In this document: one piece after another, positions 21,769 to 34,165 of the stretch
How the letters are laid out: the number at the start of each line of letters is the position of its first letter
Numbering within the stretch: position 1 is the first letter of the stretch
Assembly (NCBI GenBank): GCA_027946365.1
Contig: JAPEUQ010000004.1
Coordinates: 186,001-250,000, forward strand
Origin: Kalmusia sp. IMI 367209
Lineage: Eukaryota; Ascomycota; Dothideomycetes; Pleosporales; Didymosphaeriaceae
Direction of reading: 5' to 3'
DNA length: 64,000 nucleotides
Position numbers and translations under genes: made by a program
Notes under the pieces: generated by a model
The model's database searches: none
The model's input: only the letters and a program-made list of their open reading frames with translations
What the model was told of the DNA's origin: nothing

Positions 21769-22788
21769 GTGTGTGTGTGATGTTGTAAATCAAGAGATAC
21801 AGTATGTGCAAAAGAAAGCTTCGACACTGTGAAATAGAACTGAATCCAACAGCCTATGGAGCATGGCTCCAGACAGTCACTCCGCATTGAGTCTGATGCA
21901 CCTTGTAACTTGAATACTCACGGCACACCCACGAGGTCAGTCTCGATTCAAATTCACTCTACCGGAATGCATCTCGTAGCCTACTTACTGTCCTCGCGGC
22001 TACGTGAGGGCCAATAAACGTCATTTCAGGAAACAGGGCGGGTGATTCGAGTGTATGTGGAGTTGGTTGGTGTGCCAAGGATTGGAAACAGGTACCATGG
22101 CAAGTGGTCATTTCTCCTTACAACACTCAATGCAAAGCGTTGTGAAGATTGATCCCTTTCGCGAGACCATTTGAAAGGGGCCGAGAAGCTCTTCCACAAG
22201 ACGACCCATACTCGCCGCCGCAAGAGCCCATGATCTGTGCTGGATACAGCGAAAAAGGGTCCTAAAGGTATCGAGAGCACGAGGAAGGGGGGAATGACTG
22301 AATTGCCAGCACTTATCGCCCGGCGCTGTCCAGGGTGCAATACTAGGACACAAATCTGAGGGCTCAATGCGGGTGGAGTGGGTACAGGATACACAACACG
22401 GGTGAGAGCAGACTCTTAAGCTTTTCTCAGCTTTCAACAAATCCCACAAAGAAAACATTCCGCTTTATTCGCGTGTGTGTACATGCCTATCGCTAGTAAA
22501 ACAAATCTTCGAATCCACGACACCAGCCAGCGCGGCCCACGCTACTATACGCCCAGTCCCACCCGTAACACCTCTCCAGTCTCAAGCCTAATAGCTGTTA
22601 GCACTTCATGCAGCTGGAGCTTGGTGAGACATCCCGTCAGTCTCAGCCTCCAACACCGCCTCCCTTGAAGGGACCTCCATAAGAGTACTCATCCTCTCCA
22701 CCTCGGCCTCCGATTCACTTCTCAATGGTGGGCGCGGCCGACGGGGCCCGTGAATTGCGCTGGGTCTGCGTCGACTAGTGGGAGATCG
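21769..22788. other. Intergenic region, no convincing gene
   Basis: About 1 kb between the small orphan and the 3' end of NPC1. Two minus-strand frames at 22026-22458 overlap each other in different registers, typical of chance. Confidence 0.5.
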
Positions 22789-25700
22789 CTATTCGTCACT
22801 AAGATACTCATCGTCTTCGCCCAATAGGCTAGGATACTGCCTGTTGCGCAAATCCTGCTCGAGACCGCCGTCGCTCTCTGGATCGACGTAGCCCTTCCCG
22901 CCGAACAGCGATAGAAGAACGGGGAGGAGGATGAGTGCATGGGTAGCTGCCCAGATCACAAGTGCGACCCAGACGCGGAAGTAATAGATGTCGAAGATCT
23001 GGTGGTGGATTAGCATCGAGGCATATTCATATACATCTTCACGTCGTTGACAGACTTACCTTACTCCTTGTCCACGCTAACACTCCTACCCCAAGGATCT
23101 TTGTAATTGTGATACCGCTGATCACCGAACTCGCAACATTAACCATAGCGGTCCACGATCGGGCATCCTTTCCACGGAATCTATGCCGTGGCGCGCGTTC
23201 CATTGTAGCGCGGCTCGGAAAGGTGAAAGCGCGTGCAATATGCGCTGTGAACTCGACGCTGATGCCGACACATATGATCAGATTGACGAGGGAAACGGCG
23301 TTGAGCGAGACGCCAAGGACAGCCATGGACCCGATGATGGCGGAAACCGTCATGGCGACTACGAGCGTGACGACGAGGGCAGTCTGCAAGGAGCCGAGCA
23401 GAATGGTGGTGACTAGCAGGGTGGCTGCGAGTGCGGATCCAAGCAAAGCTCCAGCGAGACGTACAATCGATAGGTACTGGTCGAAGAAGATGTAATGCTT
23501 AGAGTAGGGAAATACTTCTGTCTGAACATCTTGTTCAATTTCCTTTGCTATCCGGCGGGCGGCTTTGTATGAATTGATGAAGTCTTCTTGAGAGTGGAGA
23601 GGTGTATGCGAGGTTCGGAAATGGGACGCCGGGATGGTCAGATGTTTGCTGTCGATGACGAGCGCATTGGAGTAAGCGGCGGCGCCGCCAAGGGGGCATT
23701 CTTCAGTCGTGGGAGCTTGAATCCAGCGGTCTAGATAGTTAATGAACTCTTGCCCCTTGGGCATGCCATACAAGGTCATGTTCCATGGAGGGTTTCGGTC
23801 CTCAAAACACGGCTTTCCATCGTCATTGACACAGCAGTTGGAATTTTCCGGGTTCAGCCAGAGGAAGAAGTCATCCAGCCAGTTCGCTGCGGAGGCGGCA
23901 AGGAAAGAAACTTCAGGCCGTTTTCGCTCAGCCTCGATAATGTTTGCAAGACTATCTTGGTGGCAGGTAGAGAAACGACCACAGAGCTCCTTTTGTGCTT
24001 CTCGCTGAGTATCGTTAAGCGATTTCGTAACAAAGTAGACCGGTGGGCCGGCGTTGAAGTAGTCATAGAGATCGTTAAAATAAGGGATAAGATATGAGTC
24101 AGAGGGAATCGCAATGCGCTGGTCGAGTCCAAGCTGCACGCTGGGAAAGAGAGCGAGTGCGGCTGTGAAGATGCCTAGAAAGACAGCTATGATGACAACC
24201 TTTGTCTTCTTGCCCAAAAGCGCTGGAGCATATGTTCGGCGAATGAAGCGTTGTAGACCACCTTCTTCACCTGAGCCATGGCCCATGCCTCCATTGAGAT
24301 AGCTTGCGTCGGCTCGCTGTACACGGAGGAACGGGAAGCAGTCAGCGCGATTGGACTCTACCCGGCGCTGGTTGAGTGCGAGAACAGCAACGAACATGGT
24401 CACCTGCAGGATAGCGTTGATTAAGACAGCTCCTGCCGCGTAAGCAGCGAAGTTCCGTACAGCAGGCATGCCGACCGCGCAGCCAAGAGCGAAGGCTGTG
24501 GTTTCGGTAGTAGCGGACAACAGAACAGACGGGCCCATGCGACCCAGAGCTCTTGAAACGCGCTCTGGAATCGTGCCTTCAGGATGGCTGATGTTGACCC
24601 GTTCGAACTCGTGCACGATGAGGAAGATGTTGTCCACACCAACAGCCAAGACAAGGAAGGGTATGACCTCAGCGATGATGAGTGTGACCTTGACGCCAGC
24701 GGCAGAGAACAGGCCGACCGAAGCGGAAACCGACATCAAGACGATGATTATGCCAACAATACCGAGCATGAACTTGGATTGAACAAGAGCGTTGGCCGGG
24801 TTTCGTAATATCGAGCGGACGGTAAGTGTAGTAGATCCCAGAGCGAGCGAAGCGTACAAAAACATGATGACATAGCTCACCACGACAATTTTTGCATCCG
24901 TGTTCGTGCTCTTGTTCAATTCTTGTTCGAGACTGACTTCGGTGTTGAAACTCACTCTCAAGCCGCGATCCCGGGCTTCGCCCTGCACAACTAGCATCAG
25001 GTCCTTCAGCCCGTCTTCCCAATCCTTCGCCCGTAGCCATTCCGTCGTGCCTTCGGGGTGGTTATTGACGACCCAAGTGACAACGAGAGCCTGGGCATCA
25101 AGTACGCTTTCATTAACGCCGCCAAATAAGAGATGCGGGTCCAAAGGCTGCTGGAAGGTTGGCAAGCACGATGAAGGATTATCAACGCAATCTTTCAGAT
25201 CATCCTGCCATGTCTTCGGCGAGACCAGGCCAAAGTCACCTTGAAAGTAGCCAGTCACGGACTGTACTACGCAAGCATCGTTGACTGGCTTGAAGCAGAC
25301 TTCGTCGAACATGACTCCATTCCGGTGGGACTTGCTACGCTGGATACGGCTCTCAACGTCGAACCACCAGGCCAGGATATCGTAACCTGTCTCAGGGTCT
25401 CGGAGCACAGGACCGGTCTCGTTGACTAAGAATGCCTGCTCGGCACGGTAAAACGGTCCAAATTTTTCGTCGAAGAAAGCCTTCTCTTGCGCAGCAGCTG
25501 AGTCTGGGGAAACCCACAGACGGACAGGATCCGTCTCGACCTCGAATCTCATCCAGCCTAGACTCATCAATGCTACCACTAGCACGCTCGTAATGATGGT
25601 GATGGCAGGGAACCGGGCGCAGACGTAGCCTAACCTGCTGAATATGCGGTCGCACCACGTATTTATGAAATAATGCTGCGTCGGGCGATCCAACATCCCG

Positions 25701-26683
25701 ACGTTATGAACAATATCGCCCTCATCCTCGTCATCGCTAGGTTCAAGATCTTGTAACAAACGTAGGCGTTCGCTCTTGTGTCTCGAATGCTTTTGATACG
25801 CGACATGGCCAGCGACGGCAAGGCAGAGCAGACCAAGGAAGACAGAGTAGACGATGATAACGGCGAACGACAGACAAGGCAACAGGCCGACATAACACTG
25901 CTTGGCTTCGGTGACCGCCGGAAGCTCTGCACAAGAACCGCCACAGTCTAAGCAGGCGCATCGATACTTTTCGTCGGTGGAATTGCACGGGTGGGCCTCC
26001 TTGTTCATCGGATTCATGTCAGGAAATTTGGTTTCGTTTGGACGAGGAAAGTTCATCTGGAAAGGACTACCCAACAGCTTTTTATCGCCTAGGAACTTCA
26101 GAAATTCGGTGTAGTTCTTTGCACCTCCACCGATGAAGTCCATAGCTTTTCCATTTGTTGCACCAAACTTGACGTCTTTGCAACTGTCGTAGAAGCCCGA
26201 GCCATACTCATTCGACACCAAGTGATCAAGCTCGGTGACGAGGTATTTGTCACCCTTTGGCACCGTCGTTGTAACGTTTATGAATAGTGACTGATCGGGA
26301 GAACACGTAAATGTACAGAACAGGTTGAAGAAGTTCTCCTTGCACGCCGGACAAGCGTTGATGATGGCTGTCACACGACCGAAATTTGTGCTGAGCGCGT
26401 CTAGCTGCTCTTCGTTACAGCAGACATCGGTGTCAGACCACTGCTCGCCGCATATATCCACCAGCTTTTTCTTGACACCATCGTCCGGCTTCTTAGCCAA
26501 TCCATTGTCCGGACATGGCAGGTCGGAGCCGAAGAAGCCCTGTTTTCCGCAATGCCCTCTTATCGCGCAACGCCCCTTCTCGTGTTTCGTTGTTAGGTCA
26601 GGGCTCGCAAAGGCCGAGCCGACGAAGATGGAGAGCAGCCCCGCTGCTATTGTCCCCCATCCCCTCCGCGAGCACTGCTTCAT
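22789..26683 (-). CDS. NCR1: NPC1-type vacuolar/lysosomal sterol transporter
   Basis: Exons 26683-23060 and 22998-22789 (intron 61 nt) give 1277 residues, matching full-length NPC1. A signal peptide precedes the cysteine-rich N-terminal sterol-binding domain (Gly-Arg-Cys-Ala-Ile-Arg-Gly-His-Cys-Gly, then Asp-Val-Cys-Cys-Asn and Cys-Pro-Ala-Cys). The middle lumenal domain, the sterol-sensing transmembrane bundle (Val-Leu-Ala-Val-Gly-Val-Asp-Asn-Ile-Phe-Leu-Ile-Val-His) and a second RND-like bundle follow. Exon 2 carries the final spans and an acidic tail. The exon junction recreates Ser-Lys-Ile-Phe-Asp-Ile-Tyr-Tyr-Phe-Arg-Val-Trp, expected for the family. It moves sterols from the vacuole lumen into its membrane. 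Confidence 0.96.
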
Positions 26684-27346
26684 CGTGTAGAAGACGGCGC
26701 CACCGGGCGCTACAACGTGTGATAGGCCGCTCGATGCAAGGACGGTGTGAAGTAATGGTCTCCGGCCTTAAGCTACAATAGCGAATGCACTACGTGTGAT
26801 GTGAGGGTGTAAGCGTATGTAGAGACGATGGTGTAGCCGAAGCGCGGAAGCTATGAGCTATGAGCTGTGAGCTCTGTGGACTACGAGCGGCGGAGCTTGT
26901 GCGTGCGTGGGGAGGATGCGAAGGTTGTCTGCGAAAAGACCAGGCGATAGCGATAGCGATAGCGATAGCGATGAGCGACAGCAATATGCAGTCCGGTGTT
27001 CGTGGTGTTGCAGGCCAGGCGTTGCGGAGTGTTGGTTGTTTGCTCGTGTCGTCACCGTGAATCGGCGCCACTAGCCGCAGCTGCCAGGCACCAGGCCTCG
27101 GCCTCGGGACCCGCAATGATCGACGTCACGTACGACAGCCTTGGCACTCGTGTTCTTCACCACAAACACGTTGCAAAACGTGGTCCCGTGCAAAGATTTG
27201 AATTCACGAACAAAATCACTCAGAACTGCTTTTGAATCATCATATGGCATCGCTTGTTCTCTATCCCTGTCACTCATTACAGTCATCTCTCATGATGGCT
27301 CAATGCCGGGTATTCAACCTCTCCGCACTCCCAATTAACAATCCAC
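26684..27346. other. NPC1 promoter and KAP123 3' flank
   Basis: 663 bp with a short GCGATA repeat at 26944-26972 and no supported gene. Confidence 0.5.
26944..26972. repeat. GCGATA hexanucleotide microsatellite
   Basis: Four perfect gcgata units plus a partial fifth, about 260 bp upstream of the NPC1 start. Each unit contains a GATA core on the plus strand. Confidence 0.85.
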
Positions 27347-30300
27347 CTATTTTTGCAAATACTTGACGAGCTCCACTAGTTGGGAGCGTGTCTCATCCTC
27401 CAGTTGATCTTCAGGCGGACCAAGCACCTTTTCGAAAACCGGCATCAAGGTAGGTGTGGCTTGTTGAATCGTGGGCTCGTTGGCTTGATCTGGACAAAAG
27501 TCAGTTCTTGTCGTTTGCCAATTACTCAAAGTGAACTTACAAAGCTTGACGATCATGCCGAAGATGGGCTTGTTCTCCTCGTAGTCCTCCCTCAAGGGGA
27601 GAAGCTGTATCAGGCGGGGAAGAACCTCCGCGATAGGAATCTTGTCAGGATGCTTGGAGATGAATCTGCTCACACATCCTGCCGTGTTGTCGAGCAAACG
27701 TGCCTGGTTCTGCGCATCTAGCAGCGGCTCCAACTTACTGAAAATAGCTGACAACGAGCTGAGGATCTCAGCATCGTTGGTAGTCTTCTCGCATAGCAAA
27801 CCTATGCCGTACACAGCGTTAGACTTGGTCTCCGGATCCTCATCTGAGAGACGGTGAACGAGGAGCTTCAACAAGTTCGTGGTGTACGGTGTGCAGGCCT
27901 CGCCCATGTTACCAACGCACTCTGCGATTGTTCCTACAGCTGCGGTCCGCTCGATCGACTCCTGGCTGCTGGCATATTTGACGATCGGTTTTTCGAAAGC
28001 CTTCCACAGCTCGCCGAAAGCGGGTCCGAGAGCAACGGAAATGCAGGTGACGACTTCCATGGCAGTCTCAATGACAAGCCAATCATATTCCGAAGACTCG
28101 TCAAGAACTTCGCCCTCGTCGTCATCACCTAGGTCTTGCTGGCAAGGGTGACGCTTGGTAATGATGGCCAAAAGCTGTTGTGCCATCTCTGGTACAACAG
28201 TGCCCTTCTCAGACATGAGAACAGCTGGGCCACAAAGTTTGAGTGTAGAACCAATGTCGCGGTTGATGTCAGTAACAGTTCCCCTGAGCTATGGTCAGCT
28301 GTGATCTCTCTAATTGATCATGCATAAAAGCGGTGAGGAGCAAGGTCTCAGAAACAGATTCGCGTTCGCCTCAATCGCAACTTGTGCGTCAGAGTGAGCT
28401 GGGATTAACGAAATGTTGTTCATCTTTGAACCGAGGAGGAAATCAAAATTTTTCTGAACATACCGATCCATCTCATCTTGCCATACAGCCATGGTGGCGG
28501 TCATCACCAGGTTGCCCAATTTCTTCAGGTCGGCAGGCGGGTCAACCGGAGGGGGAAGTCCCGGTTTCCATTTGGCCATACCGTCGGCCTCTGCCAGCTG
28601 CCAAAGAGTGGCATATGTGCGCCAGAGCGTACCAAGGGCGGCCTTGCGAATGCCTTCATAGCTATGATCGACAAGCTCAAGGAGCTTTTCAATAGTGTTC
28701 TGAAGGTACGGTAAGAACGCGCGTTTGGTGTGGGAGATGATATCGCCGAAAACTTCAGCAGCGATCTCCTTCTCCATCGCGACGGCACTAACTCCGGCAA
28801 TGTCGTCCCAGTCATCATCCGCATCCATGGCGGCCTCGTTGAGATCGCTATCATCATCATCGGTAGCAGCGGCAACCTTAATTTTACGACCCTCGATAAC
28901 GACTTCGGTTCCGATCAAGTCCTTAGCTTCTTCTCCTAGCTCGACTAGCTCGGCGTCCTCGTCTTGATCAAGACAATCCTTCAAGCCCTTTACGGCACCT
29001 TCAAGGAATTTTTCGAACCCTTCCTCGTATACCTTAGCCATGGTGCTCCAGAGGATGTAGCTAGTCTCGCGCAGACGAGGATGGTCTAGGTGGAGAGCTT
29101 CCTCGGACGCCGTCATCAAAGGGAGCACATATGGCTCGAAGGGCTGCGCACCAACGGCAGACGCAATCTTGCCCAATGAATCGCAGACAACGCCGCGAAG
29201 TTCTAGCTCTTCCTGGCTGTCCTTGATCGTGACATATTGGGAGAGGGCATTCATGGTCTGTTCGAAGAAAGGAAGGAACGCCTGCTCAGAGGCGGAGGCA
29301 ATGGAGCCGACCGCACCGATAGCTGCAACCTTGGTCTTTAGATCTTCGTGGTGGAAAAGCTTGCTAAAGCGAGGAACCAACTCCGAAACATACTTGGCCG
29401 CGTCCTCTGGGTCGAGACCCTCAATCAAAGAGTCTACAGCATGGCAGCTACCGCGAACGATCTGGAGGCTGCGCTCGTCGTTCAAGTTGTTGACCGCCAA
29501 GTCGTAATTCTTCACCATGGCGGGAATTAGACGAGCATGTTCCTTGCCAACATCCTCGGCGAGATCATCTGCCAAGCGAGCCACACCGTTCAATGCGGCA
29601 CCACGGACCTTCAGTTCGGAGTCTTCAAGCAAATGAAGAACCATGGGCAGAATTTCGTGGAGCTGCGTAGCAATGAAGTCAGGCGCACCCTCGACGCACA
29701 TGCCCAATGCGAGGATACCGGCCTGGCGGTAGTCTGGGTTTTGGGAAGAGAAGTAGCCACCGAGGGCCTTCAGGAGCGGAATGACGACCTGACTTGGCGG
29801 TAGGCTTGAAGCAAGGATGTCAAGAAGGCCGAGGGCAGAACGGGCAGGAGTGACGTCCTCATCGTCGCTGGAGAGATCGCCTAATTCAGTCACAATCTGC
29901 AAGGCCTTGAGGGTGAGCTCCTCGCCGATCCGCAGGCCCTGCACTTTGAGCTTTCGGTATCTGACGCACTGCATGAGGAATGCCAGGGCTTGTGATCTGT
30001 AGTCATCTTCGACTTCTGTAGTCGCCGCAAGCTCAATCATGAACTTGACCAGGTCGGCGAAGTGTTTCTGCAAAAGCGCGGACTCGCACCCAAGGAGGGT
30101 TTGGAATACCTCAAAGGCTTGCATAGCATGGTCTTCATCACCCTCCTGGACGGTGGATTGCAGGACCGTGACCATGCCAGGGATCGAGTCCTGGAACATG
30201 GCAAGCTCCTTAGGCTCCTCATCCGGCTCTAAGAGCATCGCCAGGCGACTCAAAGCCAGCATTGTGTTCACCCGAACTTCGGCACTCTCGGGATCCTTGA

Positions 30301-30881
30301 TGGTCGAGCTGAACAGATTGTAGAGATCGGCCTTCTTACCAGGGAAGGAGTCACCGACGGTCTCGAGAGTGGTCCAGATGATGTACGTGCCCACTTCGCG
30401 GTGCCTTGCAGTGGAGCTCGTAGCCGCCTGCAGCAGGAAGGCGGGCAAGTCACCCCACTCGCCATCCTGGAAGTCTTGGGTCGCGATGGCGGCGATGACA
30501 CGGGCAGCCGAGTGTCTGGTGAGTGTGACGTCCTCATTCAGTGTGAATTGACAGATCTGATTACGTAGTGACGACTTTTGGTCAGCCGGAAGGCCTTCCC
30601 AATGCTTCGCTACCAGCTTCCGGGCCTCAACGGCGGCTAGCTGACGCAGCTCAGGCTTTGGGTGGTTGCAGACGATCTGGAGAAGGGCGTTGAGCGAGGC
30701 AGGAGAGGTATAGTAGGTCTTGTTGAGCGTCGCAGTGGCAGACTTGACCCGCTCAGTATCGGCTGGAAACAAAGGTCAGTACAAGCTGTGCAGGTCGGGT
30801 CTTGATGCAGAAGACTGAGGTGCGGGACAACTTACGCTGCAGGAGCGCCTCGAGGAGGCCGACAAACTGCTGCTCATCCAT
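27347..30881 (-). CDS. KAP123: Importin beta-4 karyopherin KAP123
   Basis: Exons 30881-30836, 30762-28464, 28283-27541 and 27489-27347 give 1076 residues, close to the family length. Introns are 73, 180 and 50 nt. The N terminus Met-Asp-Glu-Gln-Gln-Phe continues across the first junction as Leu-Leu-Gln-Pro-Asp-Thr-Glu-Arg-Val-Lys, matching the Kap123 importin-N region. HEAT repeats fill the protein; an acidic loop (Asp-Asp-Asp-Asp-Ser-Asp...Asp-Asp-Asp-Trp-Asp-Asp) lies near residue 650. Kap123 imports ribosomal proteins and histones. The second intron stays open for about 50 codons from its donor, so the exon could be mis-extended by automated annotation; the splice to Gly-Thr-Val-Thr-Asp-Ile-Asn-Arg restores family sequence. 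Confidence 0.93.
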
Positions 30882-31875
30882 GACTGCTGCGCTGCAGAAT
30901 CGAGCAGAAGCGGTCTGGAGAGGGAAATCAGTTGTGGGCACCTACGGGTTGAGAAGGTGTAGGTGTTGTGTGTGTGTGGAAGGAGTGTGTTTGGGCAGAA
31001 AGTGGGATTTTGCCCGCACTCAAAAAAAAAGTCGCTCGGGAGCGGGCAACACAGGGTTTACGCCCGGAAGAACTGCGGGGCGGGCGGCGCTCGAGGCGAC
31101 CGCGGCATCTCGCGAGCGATTGGCGCGAGGCGTGAGACACGCGAAGGACAAGACATGCTCCGTACAAGAGCAGATAGGGGAGGAAACAAGCCTAGGATTG
31201 CAGCCTGAAATTAAGTGACGAGCTTGAAAACATACACTGAACGCGTTTTGATGTACATGCAGCCAGCTACATTGCAGCAGCAGTGAGTGCAGCCAAGCTC
31301 TTGGTCCTCTCTCAACCATGGGCAGGGAAGCTTCAGAGCAACCGTTTGCCATTGGCAGCAGCTGTATGGATCGAGGACTGCATTGTGTACTCGAAGATTC
31401 GATCGGTGACGCGTTCAATGGGCTCGTTTGGTAGGGTTCATGGAGGGAGACTGCGTCGCACCAGACTAGGCCTGCCAGAGGGACGTGTGCGCTGGCGAAG
31501 CACAATTGCTATCGAGGAGGCCATTCTGCAGGGCTTGAGATGGAGGCACTGATGGAAGACGGCGCGGGCGAAGACACGGACAAGCGGTGACTGCTCGAGG
31601 AGAGGAGAGCAAGGTAGAGGCGCGAGCGGCAGTGATAGGCCAGCGCGAGGCGCTAGGCTCATTCTGCGGCGTGCGCTGGAGCTGCAGTTTTCAAAAACAG
31701 ACACCACCACGACTTGGAGCAGCATCCACTCGCCCTCTATACCCACACCAGACCCCCAGGCGGCCCGCATCTCTCGCTCTCCGCGCCCCTCCCACGATAC
31801 CCTCATCCGCCCTTCCCCAGCCCCGTCGCTGCAATAGCTCTGCCTGGCGCCTCCGTAATATCCATCTCCGTCTCT
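30882..31875. promoter_or_regulatory. Divergent promoter region of KAP123 and the DUF2433 gene
   Basis: About 1 kb between outward-facing starts. Several frames on both strands overlap mutually and show no recognisable protein. It includes a short GT-rich tract near 30968-30990. Confidence 0.5.
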
Positions 31876-34165
31876 ATGGCTTCGGTACGCCTCTTCCCTC
31901 GTGCCCCTCGCCATCGCACACTGCACCCACTGACCTCATCCAGCAAGCTCCCAACCAGCCGCGCCCATACCCCGGCAACTACCTCCCTAATGGCGCCGCA
32001 CCCTCAGGCCCCGTGCCTGGAGCAGTTCCGCTGCTTCCCAACCAGGGCCGCGTGATACAACAGGGCAACATCAGGGTTCTCTGCGTTGCAGACGTGCGAG
32101 GTGCGATATACAGGCTTGCGGTATGTAGGCGCAACGCTAACAGACGCAGGCAATCTCCAGTCGCTCAACCAGCTCGCTGCAGACGCTCGGGCAAACTACA
32201 TCATCCACACTGGCGACTTTGGTTTCTACGACGACAAGTCGCTAGACCGCATCGCCGAGAAGTACATCTGCCCTTTTGCCCTCATTATCCCTGCTTGCAG
32301 ATGCTAACATTGGCAGGACTCTGAAGCATGTTGCCCAGTACTCGCCCCTGCTAACCGATAACGTGAAGCGCTCCATCTCCCAGGCACCACCGCAGCCTCC
32401 GATCAAGGAACGCTTCGCGCGCGAGCGCCTGCCCCTCTCCGAGCTTCCTCTCTTTCTCAACAAGACGTACACCCTAAATGTGCCCGTATACACAGTATGG
32501 GGAGCTTGCGAGGACGTTCAGGTACTGGAGAAGCTGCGGTCGGGCGAGTACAAGATCGACAACCTTCACATCATAGATGAGGCACACTCGCGGCTGCTCG
32601 ATGTTGGTGGTGTGAAGCTACGTCTGCTGGGTCTTGGTGGTGCTGTGGTCATGCACAAACTGTTCGATAACGGAGAAGGCAGGACGACGATCGCAGGTGG
32701 GCAGGGCACCATGTGGACAACTCTGCTGCAGATGGGCGAGCTGGTGGATACGGCAAACCGCGTCTATGACCCGACCGAAACTCGTATTTTTGTTACCCAT
32801 GCCTCGCCCGCCCGTGAAGGTTTGTTGAATCAGCTATCCGTTACGCTCAAGGCCGACTTCTCCATCTCCGCTGGTCTCCATTTCCGATACGGCAGCTCAT
32901 ACAACGAATTCAGTGTCAATCCGACTCTTGATCACTATCGTGGCAAGCTCGCTGCTTCAAAGACATCCTTCAACGATGTCTGGGACACCGTCAAGTCGGA
33001 GGTTGAGCCTGCAGTCTCGGATAGCGAGGCGCAGCAGCGTCTGCTACAGCTCGCCTTGGATATCGTGGGAAAGATGCCCACTGTTGCAAATGGGGGTAAT
33101 CCTTTCGGCGGCCCAGCTCCAGGACCTCAGAGCGGTGTCATCGATGAGAGCGCGTTCAAGAATATGTGGAACTTCAATCTGGCAGATGCTGCGTACGGAT
33201 GGTTGGTTCTAGACATCGACAATGGTCGTATTGGGACAGAGATGAGAGCGCAGGGCTTCAACTTTGCTCACCGCGGTGCGAAGCCAATCCCGCAAGCGCA
33301 GGGTGGTCAGCCCGTTGCTGCCGCTCCCAGTACTGCCACTGCTCCCGCTGCTGCTCCTAGTCCCGCAGCACAGCCTTCGCCAGCGCAGTCACGGCCATCT
33401 GCCCCCCCATCTGCTCCCCAGGGCCGTCAATCCGCTGCCACTCCGCCCGTTCCTCAGCAGCAAATCAAGCCCGCCCAGCCTGCACGAACTGGCCCATCCC
33501 CCGTGGCTGCCACTCCAAAGGAACCGATCAAACCTGCCACACCCCAGCCGAGCTCTTCAGCCAACCCGCCGGCCAATGCTGCTGCGGAGAAGGCCATTCC
33601 TAGTGAGGTGAAGCCAAACGGCACCGCCGCTCCTGAGAAGACTGCGTCACCTGCGCCGAGGGAGCCTAAGGAGCCTCGCGAGCAGACGGAGCGCAAGGAT
33701 AGCAAGGCTTTGTTCATCCAATACGTCAAGGATGAGGAAGAGGCGAAGAACCTTCTTGCTGACGAAGACAAAGCCAAGTGCGAGAAAGTAGAGAAGGTTA
33801 AGCACTTTTACATCGCCCACTTTGCCACAAGCTCAGATATGTTCGCTGCCCTCAACCGCATTCCAATGGAGATCAGGAACAACAAAGGTCCGGACAAGCC
33901 AAGTGTTAAGGTCTACCGTGAGCAGGCGCCCCGCAGCTACGGAGCGGGCACTTGGCAAGGAAGCAGCCGCGGCGGCGCTCAGGGTGGATACCGCAGCGGT
34001 GGTGCTTCAGACAGTGAGGGTGGTCGCGGAGGTCGTGGCCGAGGTGGCTACCGTGGCGGTGACCGAGGTGACCGTGGTGGCCAACGTGGACGCGGTCGCG
34101 GTAGAGGTTACCGAGGCGGACAGGGCGAAGGTGCACCAGCGGTATCAACGGGAGGCGAGTCATAA
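31876..34165 (+). CDS. DUF2433 calcineurin-like phosphoesterase with RGG tail
   Basis: Exons 31876-31884, 31944-32100, 32150-32261 and 32317-34165 (introns 59, 49, 55 nt) give 708 residues. The first coding exon is only nine bases (Met-Ala-Ser). Splicing assembles metallophosphoesterase motifs: Val-Leu-Cys-Val-Ala-Asp-Val-Arg-Gly-Asn and His-Thr-Gly-Asp-Phe-Gly-Phe-Tyr-Asp-Asp. Further metal-site blocks include Val-Trp-Gly-Ala-Cys-Glu-Asp and Phe-Val-Thr-His-Ala-Ser-Pro. The first block has Asp-Val-Arg where typical enzymes have Asp-x-His, so metal binding may be altered, as I recall for this fungal subfamily. A long proline/alanine linker, a region near residues 555-610 with RNA-binding-like composition and a C-terminal RGG-rich tail suggest RNA association. 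Confidence 0.85.
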
